Shown here: piece after piece, positions 55,401-62,835 of the stretch
Position numbering within the stretch: position 1 is the first letter of the stretch
Layout: every line of letters starts with the position of its first letter
NCBI GenBank assembly: GCA_024690665.1
Contig: JAILOU010000020.1
Location: 35,688 to 99,687, forward strand
DNA: 64,000 nucleotides
Direction: 5' to 3'
Origin: Eubacterium sp.
GTDB lineage: Bacteria; Bacillota; Clostridia; Lachnospirales; Lachnospiraceae
Notes under the pieces: generated by a model
Seen by the model: only the letters and a program-made list of their open reading frames with translations
What the model was told of the DNA's origin: nothing
Database searches by the model: none
Translations under genes and position numbers: made by a program

Positions 55401-55435
55401 CCAAGTCCAAGCGTATTTACTGCATCTATTTTCAT
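52409..55435 (-). CDS. Large DUF6240-type flagellar-locus protein with FliK-like C-terminus
   Basis: About 1,008 residues, very rich in Glu, Gln, Ala and Met, mostly helical, without signal peptide or membrane helix. The N-terminus MKIDAVNTLGLGEVSLSG is disordered. Residues ~865-960 (MTKVQLKIVRASEDKGRVAVSF ... SGKIAGTVAVES, in parts) resemble the FliK hook-length-control C-terminal domain. The ATG at 55435 has GGGAG six bases upstream; the longer frame is unlikely. A strong sigma-28-like promoter lies at 55508-55535. The DUF number is from memory and the FliK link is by eye. A secreted ruler or flagellar-export substrate is the best guess. Confidence 0.65.
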   Translation of the reverse strand: MKIDAVNTLGLGEVSLSGAPDQAQEVEKRTQGSILYQPGQMHIGGQGMLSDNYKEPQSLEEFVGEVQGADLLDNQSMNYIADTMTTAEYAEAEDAGYSLLKDEPKAVLTVTDKIQIEMAKGGADMTYFGDDIPLEVLEEVTGSAAYAAQLESAFKEAGLTMTEHNEQGIKEALTMAAEVAKQGEGIGEQAISYLVGQQLAPTLENVYKASFSSFSYGQNTIEINEQLTSMLQDVVAQSGRTDDAAMEDATWMLGQEVPLTPENLVYVKELKQAGVFQSVGEVVDASLEAIMQGGKASDAMLIQNNELLEEAKSALATVESATEAQVHYLEQNGEPLTIENLQKLQQGEYADYDEQAIALELGDYDQVKAHRQLEEIRLSMTVEANYALLKKGVQIDTQELSELVEQLKNVEQQMDAAKLTGNGIEPTDENLATYRQTTDALTYIRDSAAAVIGHREIMTQTLSQMKETAQAVNQTYARAESRYETVMTAPRADMGDSITKAFRNVDDILSEMDLEVTLQNERAVRILGYNSMEITTENISTVKMTDAKVQLMLDSMKPSVVMEMIKTGENPLTKTVDELNELAGDILENSENETSEKYSEYLWKAEQKGELTDAQRDSYIGIYRLLNQISSRDGMLTGTLLQQGAELTMENYLMASRSMKKQGSDVTVDDSFGEVDTQATITNSITAQIESGYMELSAQLALNQLQQSGPAILDQIAQPMDLTPEQLLAQMKAQESETQQRDYAYEEQQLAEAKECAQMEESVYRLLDRYELPKTVYNLQAANLLRQRNGKVFTQLFESTDLEAGDFEALKQQLLEEFGEAMKTPEDMAKAQEHLADVAEEAMSTEMESSEATSMSIRQIKMLNQAIKLGTKMSAEENYAVPVLVNGQMTKVQLKIVRASEDKGRVAVSFADEVFGEVAGNFQMASGKIAGTVAVESDSAKQWMEQMMEQFSDSFDEECEIQTVKASRLDADAILESIGDNDLSLKDDEVLTSSLYRLAKNFLEAVKG

Positions 55436-55507
55436 AATGCGCTCCCATGAAACGCGGCATCCGTGTCCTAGATTTTTGCTTCCGTGCAAATCATTTTTCT
55501 ACATGTT

Positions 55508-55535
55508 ATGTCGGCTCGTTTTTTTTAAAACTTTA
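55508..55535 (-). promoter_or_regulatory. Sigma-28-like promoter of the FliK-like gene
   Basis: Minus-strand TAAAGTTT (55528-55535), identical to the FliA -35 consensus, a 12-base spacer and GCCGACAT (55508-55515), 6/8 to the -10. Confidence 0.8.
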
Positions 55536-55550
55536 GACACACTTCTTTCC

Positions 55551-55579
55551 TTGCTTTTTTGCCCCCTTGCTACTATTAT
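55551..55579 (+). promoter_or_regulatory. Promoter of the 55628 gene
   Basis: TTGCTT (55551-55556), a 17-base spacer and TATTAT (55574-55579), divergent from the sigma-28 promoter; AGAAGGAAA precedes the ATG. Confidence 0.6.
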
Positions 55580-55627
55580 TATATTTGATGAAAATCGCGA
55601 ATACATAAGATAGAAGGAAACAGATTC

Positions 55628-58159
55628 ATGAGATTTCGAAACGAAACGATTCAGGGCCTGAAAAAACTACTGGTTTTAGTAATTGTATTTATCGCGGCCT
55701 TAATTATATTTAGCATTATCACCAACCACGAAACAGAAGATTTGACAAGCGAGATGTCCTCGGCATCTTTGCCTTTACTCTCCTTGCAGCTTGATGACAC
55801 TGAAGTCAATGAGTTGCACGGATACACCGATGAGATGGATGCCCGTTATATGCGCGATACCATCCTTCCGGTCGACACCGGCGAAGCTTTGTCTTTTACC
55901 ATCTCTACTTATACAAATGATGTCGACAGTGTTTCTTATGAGATTCGCTCCCTCGATACTACCGAACTGATTGACAGCGGCGACGCTTCTCTTGGCGATC
56001 CGTCTTCCGGTAAGATTGCCGGTACGATTGACCTTGGTAACATCTTAGAAGACAGCACGGAATATCAGCTGATCTTTACCTTGCACTCCGGCAAAAAGGA
56101 CGTGTATTACTACACACGTATCATGCCGTCAGACCCTGATGAAGTTACAGCCTGCATTGAATTTGCGCAGATGTTCCACTCTTATAGCCTGGATTCTTCT
56201 AAAGGCTCCGAGCTATCTGCCTACATCGAACCGGATAATACCGGCGACAACTCAACGCTCGCCAATGTGACCATTAATTCTTCCCTCGACCAGGTCTGCT
56301 GGGCCGACTTTGAGGGTACGCAGCTCGATACGGAATCGATTTCCGTCAAGGAAATTACGGGGCAGTATTCGATTGTCACCTTGCACTATGTCATGACGGA
56401 ATCCACTGACAGCGGTGCCACAAGATATTATGATGTGGATGAATACTTCCGTCTGCGCTACGCAACCGACCGTATTTATCTGCTTGACTACGAACGCAAT
56501 ATGGAGCAGCTTTTTGACGGCGAAACCGCACAGGTATCTTCGAATCTGCTTCAGCTTGGTATCCGCGATACCGATGTTGACTATCTGTCAAATGAAACCG
56601 GCACCTATGCCCTCTTCGTTCAAAATGGCGAACTGTGGGGCTATGATGCTTCCAGCAATAAGTTATCGCAGGTGTTTACATTTCGAAGTAATGAGGGTAT
56701 TGATGACCGTGAAAACTACGACCAGCACGGTATCCGCCTGATTAGTCTTACCGAGAGCGGCGACGCAGACTTTGTTGTCTATGGTTATATGAACCGCGGC
56801 GACCATGAAGGGCAGGTTGGAATCTGTATCTACCATTACAATTGTTCGTCAAATGCCATCGAAGAAGTTGGCTTTCTTCCATTTGCACAATCTTACCAGA
56901 CGCTGAAGGAATCGCTCGGACAGCTTTTATATGTAAGTTCTGACAACATGTTCTACTGTATGATGCAGGGCAATGTCTACCAGGTAGACCTCGAAGAAGG
57001 CACTTCCACTGTCCTTATTAAAAATGTCCAGGAAGGCTACTTCGCAACTTCCGATGCCGGTCAGTATCTGTCTTACACGGACCCTGACGATCCGAGCAGC
57101 ATTACGATTGTAGATCTCGATACGCAGGAGACGCAGACGATTACGGCCGAAGATGGTCAGTACGTTCTGCCGCTGTGTTATATGGGCGATGACTTTATCT
57201 ATGGTATTGCGAATTCTTCCGACACCACGACAGATGCTTCCGGCGCTGCCACTTACGGTATGTCCAAAGTCATCATCTGTGATACGGATTTAGAAACCAT
57301 AAAGGAATACTCGAAGGCAAAATATTACACGATGTCTGCTTATGTAGAGGGCGATACGCTCTACTTAAATCAGGCCAAGAAAAAGAATGGCACCTTTGTT
57401 TCGAAGGGTCAGGATACCATCTTGAATAATGAGGAAGATTCCGCCGACCGCGTTGTATTAAATACGACGGTTACGGATGACCGCGAAACGGAAGTTCAGC
57501 TGTGCTTCCCGGAAGATCTGCTTGAAACTACAACGCAGCTTCTGACACCAAAGTATCTGCTGGCCAACAACCCGGATGTCACGATCTCACTTGACCTTGA
57601 CCAAAGCGTCTTTTATGTATTTGCCAAGGGCGAAGTTGTAGCCATGTCATCAGACGCCGCAACTGCCATCTCCATTGCCAATGACAAGATGGGCGTTGTG
57701 GTTGATGAGAACCTCAACTATGTATGGAAACGTTCGCGTGACAGCAGCGTGTCTGCACTGATTAGCAACATCAGTAATACGAGCGGTAACACTTCTTCTC
57801 TTGCACGTGCACTTGATGCCATGCTTGAAACGCAGGATGCCGGTCTTAGCCTTGACAACTATCTAAACAATGGCGGCACGGCTGCCGATATTATCGCTTC
57901 GTCGATTAACGGCTCCGATGTCTTGGATCTGACAGGCTGTGACCTTGAAGAGATGCTGTACTTTGTCAGCAACGGCAGATGCGTCCTGGCAAATATCGCC
58001 AAAAATGATTACATCCTGATCACAGGATATTCTTCATCCGATACGGTGTACTACTACGATCCGGACAGTAATTCTTCTAAGTCTATGGATCTTGACGACT
58101 TATCGAAAAAGCTAAACAATGCCGGTAATAAATTCCTGACATATCAAATCGTTGATTAA
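55628..58159 (+). CDS. Membrane-anchored extracellular protein with beta-propeller-like centre and C39-like tail
   Basis: An 843-residue protein with one N-terminal membrane helix (LLVLVIVFIAALIIFSI, residues 14-30) and an outside body. Residues 60-260 are beta-rich. Residues 300-600 contain repeated strand-turn units (GELWGYDASSNKLSQVF, GNVYQVDLEEGTSTVL, ITIVDLDTQETQTI) suggesting a propeller. The last 70 residues (YFVSNGRCVLANIAK-NDYILITGY-VYYYDPDSNSS) resemble the C39-type papain-like peptidase fold, but the catalytic His position reads Asn/Asp and no matching nucleophile Cys context is evident, so it may be inactive. I do not recognise the family. Monocistronic. Confidence 0.65.
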   Translation: MRFRNETIQGLKKLLVLVIVFIAALIIFSIITNHETEDLTSEMSSASLPLLSLQLDDTEVNELHGYTDEMDARYMRDTILPVDTGEALSFTISTYTNDVDSVSYEIRSLDTTELIDSGDASLGDPSSGKIAGTIDLGNILEDSTEYQLIFTLHSGKKDVYYYTRIMPSDPDEVTACIEFAQMFHSYSLDSSKGSELSAYIEPDNTGDNSTLANVTINSSLDQVCWADFEGTQLDTESISVKEITGQYSIVTLHYVMTESTDSGATRYYDVDEYFRLRYATDRIYLLDYERNMEQLFDGETAQVSSNLLQLGIRDTDVDYLSNETGTYALFVQNGELWGYDASSNKLSQVFTFRSNEGIDDRENYDQHGIRLISLTESGDADFVVYGYMNRGDHEGQVGICIYHYNCSSNAIEEVGFLPFAQSYQTLKESLGQLLYVSSDNMFYCMMQGNVYQVDLEEGTSTVLIKNVQEGYFATSDAGQYLSYTDPDDPSSITIVDLDTQETQTITAEDGQYVLPLCYMGDDFIYGIANSSDTTTDASGAATYGMSKVIICDTDLETIKEYSKAKYYTMSAYVEGDTLYLNQAKKKNGTFVSKGQDTILNNEEDSADRVVLNTTVTDDRETEVQLCFPEDLLETTTQLLTPKYLLANNPDVTISLDLDQSVFYVFAKGEVVAMSSDAATAISIANDKMGVVVDENLNYVWKRSRDSSVSALISNISNTSGNTSSLARALDAMLETQDAGLSLDNYLNNGGTAADIIASSINGSDVLDLTGCDLEEMLYFVSNGRCVLANIAKNDYILITGYSSSDTVYYYDPDSNSSKSMDLDDLSKKLNNAGNKFLTYQIVD

Positions 58160-58160
58160 C

Positions 58161-58202
58161 AAAAATGACGGCAGGCGAATTCTTCGCCTACCGTCATTTT
58201 TT
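58161..58202. terminator. Bidirectional terminator between converging units
   Basis: AAAAATGACGG and CCGTCATTTTTT with inner AGGCGAA/TTCGCCT; A-run on one side and T-run on the other. It serves the 55628 gene and the lar operon. Confidence 0.9.
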
Positions 58203-58278
58203 ACTTATTACAAACCAGATAGCCAATCAGGCACAAGGCGGCTGCAATTACCAGCACGATATGTTGTCCTCTATTCAT
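58201..58278 (-). CDS. 25-residue hydrophobic peptide coupled to larB
   Basis: The minus strand encodes MNRGQHIVLVIAAALCLIGY followed by LVCNK and a stop. Its ATG overlaps the larB stop codon as ATGA, a classic coupling arrangement. It is one membrane helix with basic residues at both ends, and the stop is followed at once by the terminator. I do not know its family; the coupling and the single-helix layout support a real gene. Confidence 0.55.
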   Translation of the reverse strand: MNRGQHIVLVIAAALCLIGYLVCNK

Positions 58279-59024
58279 TGATTGCCACCTTCCTTATATC
58301 CAAGTCGGTTAATTTGTGCGCTCATATAGCCTGCTCCATATCCATTATCTATATTGACGACTGCCACGCCGTTAGCGCAGGAATTAATCATGGTAAGAAG
58401 CGCCGATATGCCATGCATGCTCGCGCCATATCCTACCGATGTCGGCACGGCAATGACCGGATTTTTCACCAGTCCTCCAATGACGCTGGCAAGTGCACCT
58501 TCCATGCCGGCCACTGCCACTACGCAGTTTGCCTGCCGAATCCTGTCGGTGCGCTCTAGGAGCCGATGAATTCCGCTCACTCCGACATCATAGATGCGGT
58601 CTACATTTGACCCCAAAAACTCTGCCGTCTGCGCCGCTTCTTCCGCCACCGGAATATCTGCCGTTCCTGCTGTGCACACCGCAATCAAACCGGCTCTTTT
58701 TTTATCCGGCTTTTCTATTTTTAAAATCCGCGACACCTCGTCATAAACAACCTGTGGCAGATGTTTTCTCACCAGCTCATACTGCTCTTTTGTCGCACGC
58801 GTTCCAAGCACTTCTCCTTCCTGCTCATAGATTTTTTGATAAATCTCTACAAGGTAGGCATCAGGCTTACCGCTGCAAAAAACCACCTCTGCATAACCGC
58901 AGCGTTCCTTGCGCGCATAATCAAGATGCACAAAGCCCTGGTCCGCTTCTTTTAACTTCTCATACGCTGCCTCGGGACTTACCTGTCCCCCCGCAACCTC
59001 ATCTAACAACGCCTTAATATCCAT
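58275..59024 (-). CDS. larB: Nickel-pincer cofactor biosynthesis protein LarB
   Basis: A 249-residue protein with a PurE-like C-terminal domain: VCTAGTADIPVAEEAAQTAE near 116, YDVGVSGIHRLL near 145, VAGMEGALASVIGGLV near 172, PTSVGYGASMHG near 193 and NIDNGYGAGYMSA near 225. LarB carboxylates and hydrolyses nicotinic acid adenine dinucleotide in the first step of NPN cofactor synthesis. It lies 12 bases after the aldo/keto reductase gene in the lar operon. Confidence 0.95.
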   Translation of the reverse strand: MDIKALLDEVAGGQVSPEAAYEKLKEADQGFVHLDYARKERCGYAEVVFCSGKPDAYLVEIYQKIYEQEGEVLGTRATKEQYELVRKHLPQVVYDEVSRILKIEKPDKKRAGLIAVCTAGTADIPVAEEAAQTAEFLGSNVDRIYDVGVSGIHRLLERTDRIRQANCVVAVAGMEGALASVIGGLVKNPVIAVPTSVGYGASMHGISALLTMINSCANGVAVVNIDNGYGAGYMSAQINRLGYKEGGNQ

Positions 59025-59036
59025 GCTTTCATCCTT

Positions 59037-60173
59037 TTATGATTTCGCCATCATCTGTGCAAAGTCCGCCATTGCCTCTGAAATCTTAATGTTCTGCGGA
59101 CAGACTGCCTCGCATTTTCTACAGGCAATACAAGAATCCGGTCTCTTATCTTCATCATATGTCTGAAGTCGCATTCCTGCCAGGAAACCGCCATTGGTGA
59201 ATTTATGCTCATTGTACAAGGCAAGCAAATCCGGAATCGCAAGCTCCTTCGGGCAGTAATTCGTACAATAACGACAGGCGGTACAGGGTAAGATTTCCTT
59301 CGATAACATATCCCGCACAATCGACTCTATCGTCATCTTCTCATTTTGCGTAAGTGGCAGGTTCTTCTCATAAGTTGCAATGTTTGCCTGCACCTGCTCT
59401 AGATTCGACATACCAGACAGCGTTAAGAACACTTCCGGAAGCGTCTGTAAAAACCGAAATGCCCATGCAACCGTATCCTCATCAGGGCGGAGCTGCTTAA
59501 GCTGCTTTTCATGCTCCGGCGCAAGCTTCGCGAGCATACCACCACGAACCGGTTCCATGACAATTACCGGAATGTTTCTGCTTGCAAGAAGCTTTACCTT
59601 CGCCTTGGCATTTTGAAACGTCCAATCAATATAATTTACCTGAAGCTGACCAAATTCCATGCCTTCACCGTAAGCGTCCAGAAAACGATAGATTACATCG
59701 AGGTCTCCATGTGCAGAAAAACCAAGATGCTTGATACGTCCATTTTTCTTTTGCTCCATCAGATAAGGATAGATGCCATGCTCCGGATTCAGATATTCCT
59801 CAATATTCAGCTCACATACGTTGTGAATCAAATAAAAATCAAAGTACTCCACCTGACATTTTTCCAGCTGTTTTTCAAAGATTTCCTTGACCTTAGGCAT
59901 ATTGGAAAGGTCGTATCCCGGGAACTTTGATGCCAGATAAAACTTATCGCGAGGGTGTTTTTTCAGTGCCTTTCCAAGTGCAATCTCTGACTGTCCGTTG
60001 TGATAACCCCAGGCCGTATCATAATAGTTAACACCATGTTCCATGGCATAGTCAACCATCTCCTGTACTGCTTCCTGGTTGATATCCTCATCCTTTTCTC
60101 CACTTTTTGGCAATCTCATTGCGCCAAATCCAAGTTTTGAGATCTTCTTATCCTGAAACGTACTATAAATCAT
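59037..60173 (-). CDS. Aldo/keto reductase with two C-terminal [4Fe-4S] motifs
   Basis: A 378-residue protein. Residues 1-270 form an aldo/keto reductase barrel (KLGFGAMRLPKSG, VNYYDTAWGYHNGQSEIALG with the catalytic Tyr, DFYLIHNVCE). The C-terminal ~85 residues carry two ferredoxin clusters, CTACRYCTNYCP and CIACRKCEAVCP. GAGG and 7 bases place the start at 60173; the longer frame overlaps the larC stop. Such Fe-S aldo/keto reductases are common in anaerobes and probably use ferredoxin as partner. Between larC and larB it may support cofactor synthesis or act on a product of an NPN enzyme; both are inference. Confidence 0.88.
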   Translation of the reverse strand: MIYSTFQDKKISKLGFGAMRLPKSGEKDEDINQEAVQEMVDYAMEHGVNYYDTAWGYHNGQSEIALGKALKKHPRDKFYLASKFPGYDLSNMPKVKEIFEKQLEKCQVEYFDFYLIHNVCELNIEEYLNPEHGIYPYLMEQKKNGRIKHLGFSAHGDLDVIYRFLDAYGEGMEFGQLQVNYIDWTFQNAKAKVKLLASRNIPVIVMEPVRGGMLAKLAPEHEKQLKQLRPDEDTVAWAFRFLQTLPEVFLTLSGMSNLEQVQANIATYEKNLPLTQNEKMTIESIVRDMLSKEILPCTACRYCTNYCPKELAIPDLLALYNEHKFTNGGFLAGMRLQTYDEDKRPDSCIACRKCEAVCPQNIKISEAMADFAQMMAKS

Positions 60174-60187
60174 ATTGTTTCCTCCCC

Positions 60188-61375
60188 TCAAAGTTCTTCT
60201 CGAATCTGCCGAATGCTTACACCTCGTTCCTTCGCAACATTGGCTACATCGTCAAATTCATACTTTTTCTTTGTCACCCCATATCCCGTAGATTCCTTGT
60301 AGCGAATCTTGCCATATGGCGTGTCCACTTCTTCAATCTTCCGGTCTAACACATAACGCTTTAGCGCCTGCTCTCGAATGCCAATTGTTGTCGTGTGGGC
60401 AAATATCGTCTCCACAATCTTCTCACGCATATCGCTTTCACATATCACGGTTAACATAACGCCGGGTCTTGACTTTTTCATGCCGACCGCCGTTGTAAAG
60501 ACCTCATTGGCTCCGGCTTCAAAAAGCATATCCATTGCATATGCAATCTCTTCTCCTGTCATATCATCCATGTTGCAGGTAAGCTCGATGCGCTCTTGCA
60601 CCTTATTGCCCGTCTCGCCCAGCATAACGCGCACGCAATTAGCTCTTTCAAAATCCTTTTGTCCCATACCGTATCCAATCTGCTGCACCTTCATCATCGG
60701 CATCGGTCCAAACTCATCGGCAAAATATTTTACAAGCGCCGCACCTGTCGGCGTACACAGTTCACTTTCAATCTGTCCGCCATACATCGGTACATCCTTT
60801 AAGATATAGGCCGTTGCCGGTGCCGGTACCGGAAGCACACCGTGCGCGCAGTGCACATGTCCACTTCCGACATGAATCGGCGATGCCACAACCTTATCGG
60901 CGCTTATTTGTTCCATCAAGTAACACACTGCCACGACATCGGCAACCGCATCAAGCGTTCCCACTTCATGAAAATGGATTTCCTCCACCGGTTTATCATG
61001 CGCATGCGACTCCGCCTTAGCAATCAATTTGTAGACATTTACCGCATCCTGCTTTACCTTATCGCTCACGCTCATGTGCGAGATAATATGTTCGATATCA
61101 TGCAGGCTGCTGTGATGATGATGCTCATGTTCATGATGGTGTTCATGCTCGTGATGGTGTTCATGACCTTCCTCGACTCCATCCACTAAAACATGCATCT
61201 GCGTTCCGGTGATGCCACACTTCACCGCGCTCTCGGCCTGATAGGTCACCTTCGGAATCTGCAAATCATTTAGCGCCGCTACAACCGCTTCCTTGTCCGG
61301 CATCAGTTCGAGCAATGCCGCCGTCAGCATGTCCCCTGCAGCTCCCATCTTGCATTCAAGATATAATGTTTTCAT
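60188..61375 (-). CDS. larC: Nickel insertion protein LarC, single uninterrupted frame
   Basis: A 395-residue LarC. The N-terminal part has CKMGAAGDMLTAALLEL near 8 and a His-rich stretch of 11-15 histidines at 70-95 (EHHHEHEHHHEHEHHHHSS) likely to bind nickel. Later motifs are EIHFHEVGTLDAVADVV near 138, HVGSGHVHCAHGVLPVPAPA near 168 and ELCTPTGAALV near 205, with the C-terminal ferredoxin-like domain to 395. In Lactiplantibacillus plantarum larC is split into larC1 and larC2 joined by frameshifting; here it is one gene. It inserts nickel, using CTP, into the cofactor. AGGAGG precedes the ATG. Confidence 0.95.
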   Translation of the reverse strand: MKTLYLECKMGAAGDMLTAALLELMPDKEAVVAALNDLQIPKVTYQAESAVKCGITGTQMHVLVDGVEEGHEHHHEHEHHHEHEHHHHSSLHDIEHIISHMSVSDKVKQDAVNVYKLIAKAESHAHDKPVEEIHFHEVGTLDAVADVVAVCYLMEQISADKVVASPIHVGSGHVHCAHGVLPVPAPATAYILKDVPMYGGQIESELCTPTGAALVKYFADEFGPMPMMKVQQIGYGMGQKDFERANCVRVMLGETGNKVQERIELTCNMDDMTGEEIAYAMDMLFEAGANEVFTTAVGMKKSRPGVMLTVICESDMREKIVETIFAHTTTIGIREQALKRYVLDRKIEEVDTPYGKIRYKESTGYGVTKKKYEFDDVANVAKERGVSIRQIREEL

Positions 61376-61384
61376 ACGCCCCTC

Positions 61385-62152
61385 CTATTCCTTGCATAGG
61401 ATATCCACGATATGCGCGCCTGCTCCAAGAAGCTCCGGTCTCTCAGACACACTTCGCTGATATCGGATAAATTGTTCAAATTCTTCTTCCGTTAACTGGT
61501 TCAAAAACGGTCTCATATAATTGGCCGCTCCGTCGGGTGAAAGAATCGTCTTGCGCACCAGACCGGCTTCGTCCTTAATGCGATTGATTTCTTCTAGCCT
61601 GACATAGTCATATAAATCATCCGGTTTTGGAATCGTCTGAAAAGTTTCATCAAACCTCTCTTCTTCGATACATTCTAAGACATGCCGTTCCTTAAATGCA
61701 TACGTAATCACGCTGTATTCATTCATGATATACGCCACGAAGATATGACCTCCCGGCTTTGTGATTCGCTTTGCCTCCAAAATCGCCTGCATCTTCTGCT
61801 CATGTCCAATCAGGTGATACATCGGCCCAAAGAATATCACGGCATCGAAACTGTTATCTTCAAGTCGTTTTAATTTTAAAGCATTGCCTTTAAAGGCTGT
61901 AATCTGCGGACACTTTTTCTTAAGGCGCCCTAAGTTATGCTGCACCGGTTCTACCGCCGTCACGTCATAGCCTTCCTCAAACAGCGGAATGCTGTAGCGT
62001 CCGGTTGCCGCCCCGATATCGGCAATCTTATCCCCCGACTTTAGATACCGGTGAATAAAATCCATGGAAATGCGATACTCAATCCGGCCATGCCTTGAGT
62101 TTAGTCGCTTTTCTTCGTTAAATTTGTTGTAATACTCTTCTAGGTTTGTCAT
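61385..62152 (-). CDS. Class I SAM-dependent methyltransferase
   Basis: A 255-residue Rossmann methyltransferase with motif I IADIGAATGRYSIPL near 41-55, the acidic residue after strand 2 (VTAVEPVQ), FDAVIFFGPMYHLIG near 108 and ITKPGGHIFVAYI near 136. Its ATG follows the TAG of the preceding HypE-like gene directly and its stop is 9 bases before larC, so it belongs to the same transcript. The substrate is unknown. Confidence 0.85.
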   Translation of the reverse strand: MTNLEEYYNKFNEEKRLNSRHGRIEYRISMDFIHRYLKSGDKIADIGAATGRYSIPLFEEGYDVTAVEPVQHNLGRLKKKCPQITAFKGNALKLKRLEDNSFDAVIFFGPMYHLIGHEQKMQAILEAKRITKPGGHIFVAYIMNEYSVITYAFKERHVLECIEEERFDETFQTIPKPDDLYDYVRLEEINRIKDEAGLVRKTILSPDGAANYMRPFLNQLTEEEFEQFIRYQRSVSERPELLGAGAHIVDILCKE

Positions 62153-62833
62153 CTATTGTAAATCCTTTTTTAATACCGTTAATAATGCATCGGGTCTTGC
62201 CCGGTTTAGAAGGCTCTCCTCGCCGGCATGTGCGATCACCTTACGATTGTCGTTTGTCAAATGTCCGATCCGGCTGCACTTTATCTGCCGCTTATGGCAC
62301 GCTTCCATCACACTACCTGCATCTTCTGTCACAACCACATAACAGTTACCGGATAAAAGTTCCCACGGATGCAGGTCATAATATTCGCTAAACTCAATCG
62401 TCTCTTGTCTTACCAAAACCTTAGACGCTTCCACAAAAAAGCCTCTTCCATAGTCCCTGGCCAGTTGGTTAAGCGCTGCAAACAGTCCGCCTTCCGCAAC
62501 CGGATACACGCCTTTCGCATCTAGTCCTTCCGGAAGTTCCACCCGAATGTCTTCTCGTCCAAGTGCCACCACGCGCGGATGAATCCGGCTTCGTAGTTCG
62601 TCGCCACACTGCTCTGCCAGATATGTGCTTGCTGCTCGCCCGATTTGTCCTATTAAGACCAGCGACTGCCCCGGCTCTAGCTCACCCATCCGCTGCGGCG
62701 CATACTCATGGTTCACAAACAGCCAAAGCTTATCATAGCTTCGGCTGTCTGTTTCTTTCCCTTCTTGTATCTGCTCTATAAACTTTTTTATCGTCTTTGC
62801 CCTAAGGGCTCTGTTTTTGTATTTTTCGTCCAT
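62153..62833 (-). CDS. HypE/PurM-superfamily (AIR synthase-like) protein, shortened
   Basis: A 226-residue protein. Residues 95-225 resemble the C-terminal AIRS_C domain of HypE, ThiL and SelD proteins: GVYPVAEGGLFAALNQLARD, YDLHPWELLSGNCYVVV and GHLTNDNRKVIAHAG. The N-terminal ATP-binding half typical of these enzymes is absent or reduced to about 90 unrelated-looking residues (SYDKLWLFVNHEYAPQRMGE). It starts two bases after the upstream stop. A role in nickel or other maturation is suggested by similarity to HypE and by the lar neighbours; unproven. Confidence 0.68.
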   Translation of the reverse strand: MDEKYKNRALRAKTIKKFIEQIQEGKETDSRSYDKLWLFVNHEYAPQRMGELEPGQSLVLIGQIGRAASTYLAEQCGDELRSRIHPRVVALGREDIRVELPEGLDAKGVYPVAEGGLFAALNQLARDYGRGFFVEASKVLVRQETIEFSEYYDLHPWELLSGNCYVVVTEDAGSVMEACHKRQIKCSRIGHLTNDNRKVIAHAGEESLLNRARPDALLTVLKKDLQ

Positions 62834-62835
62834 AC

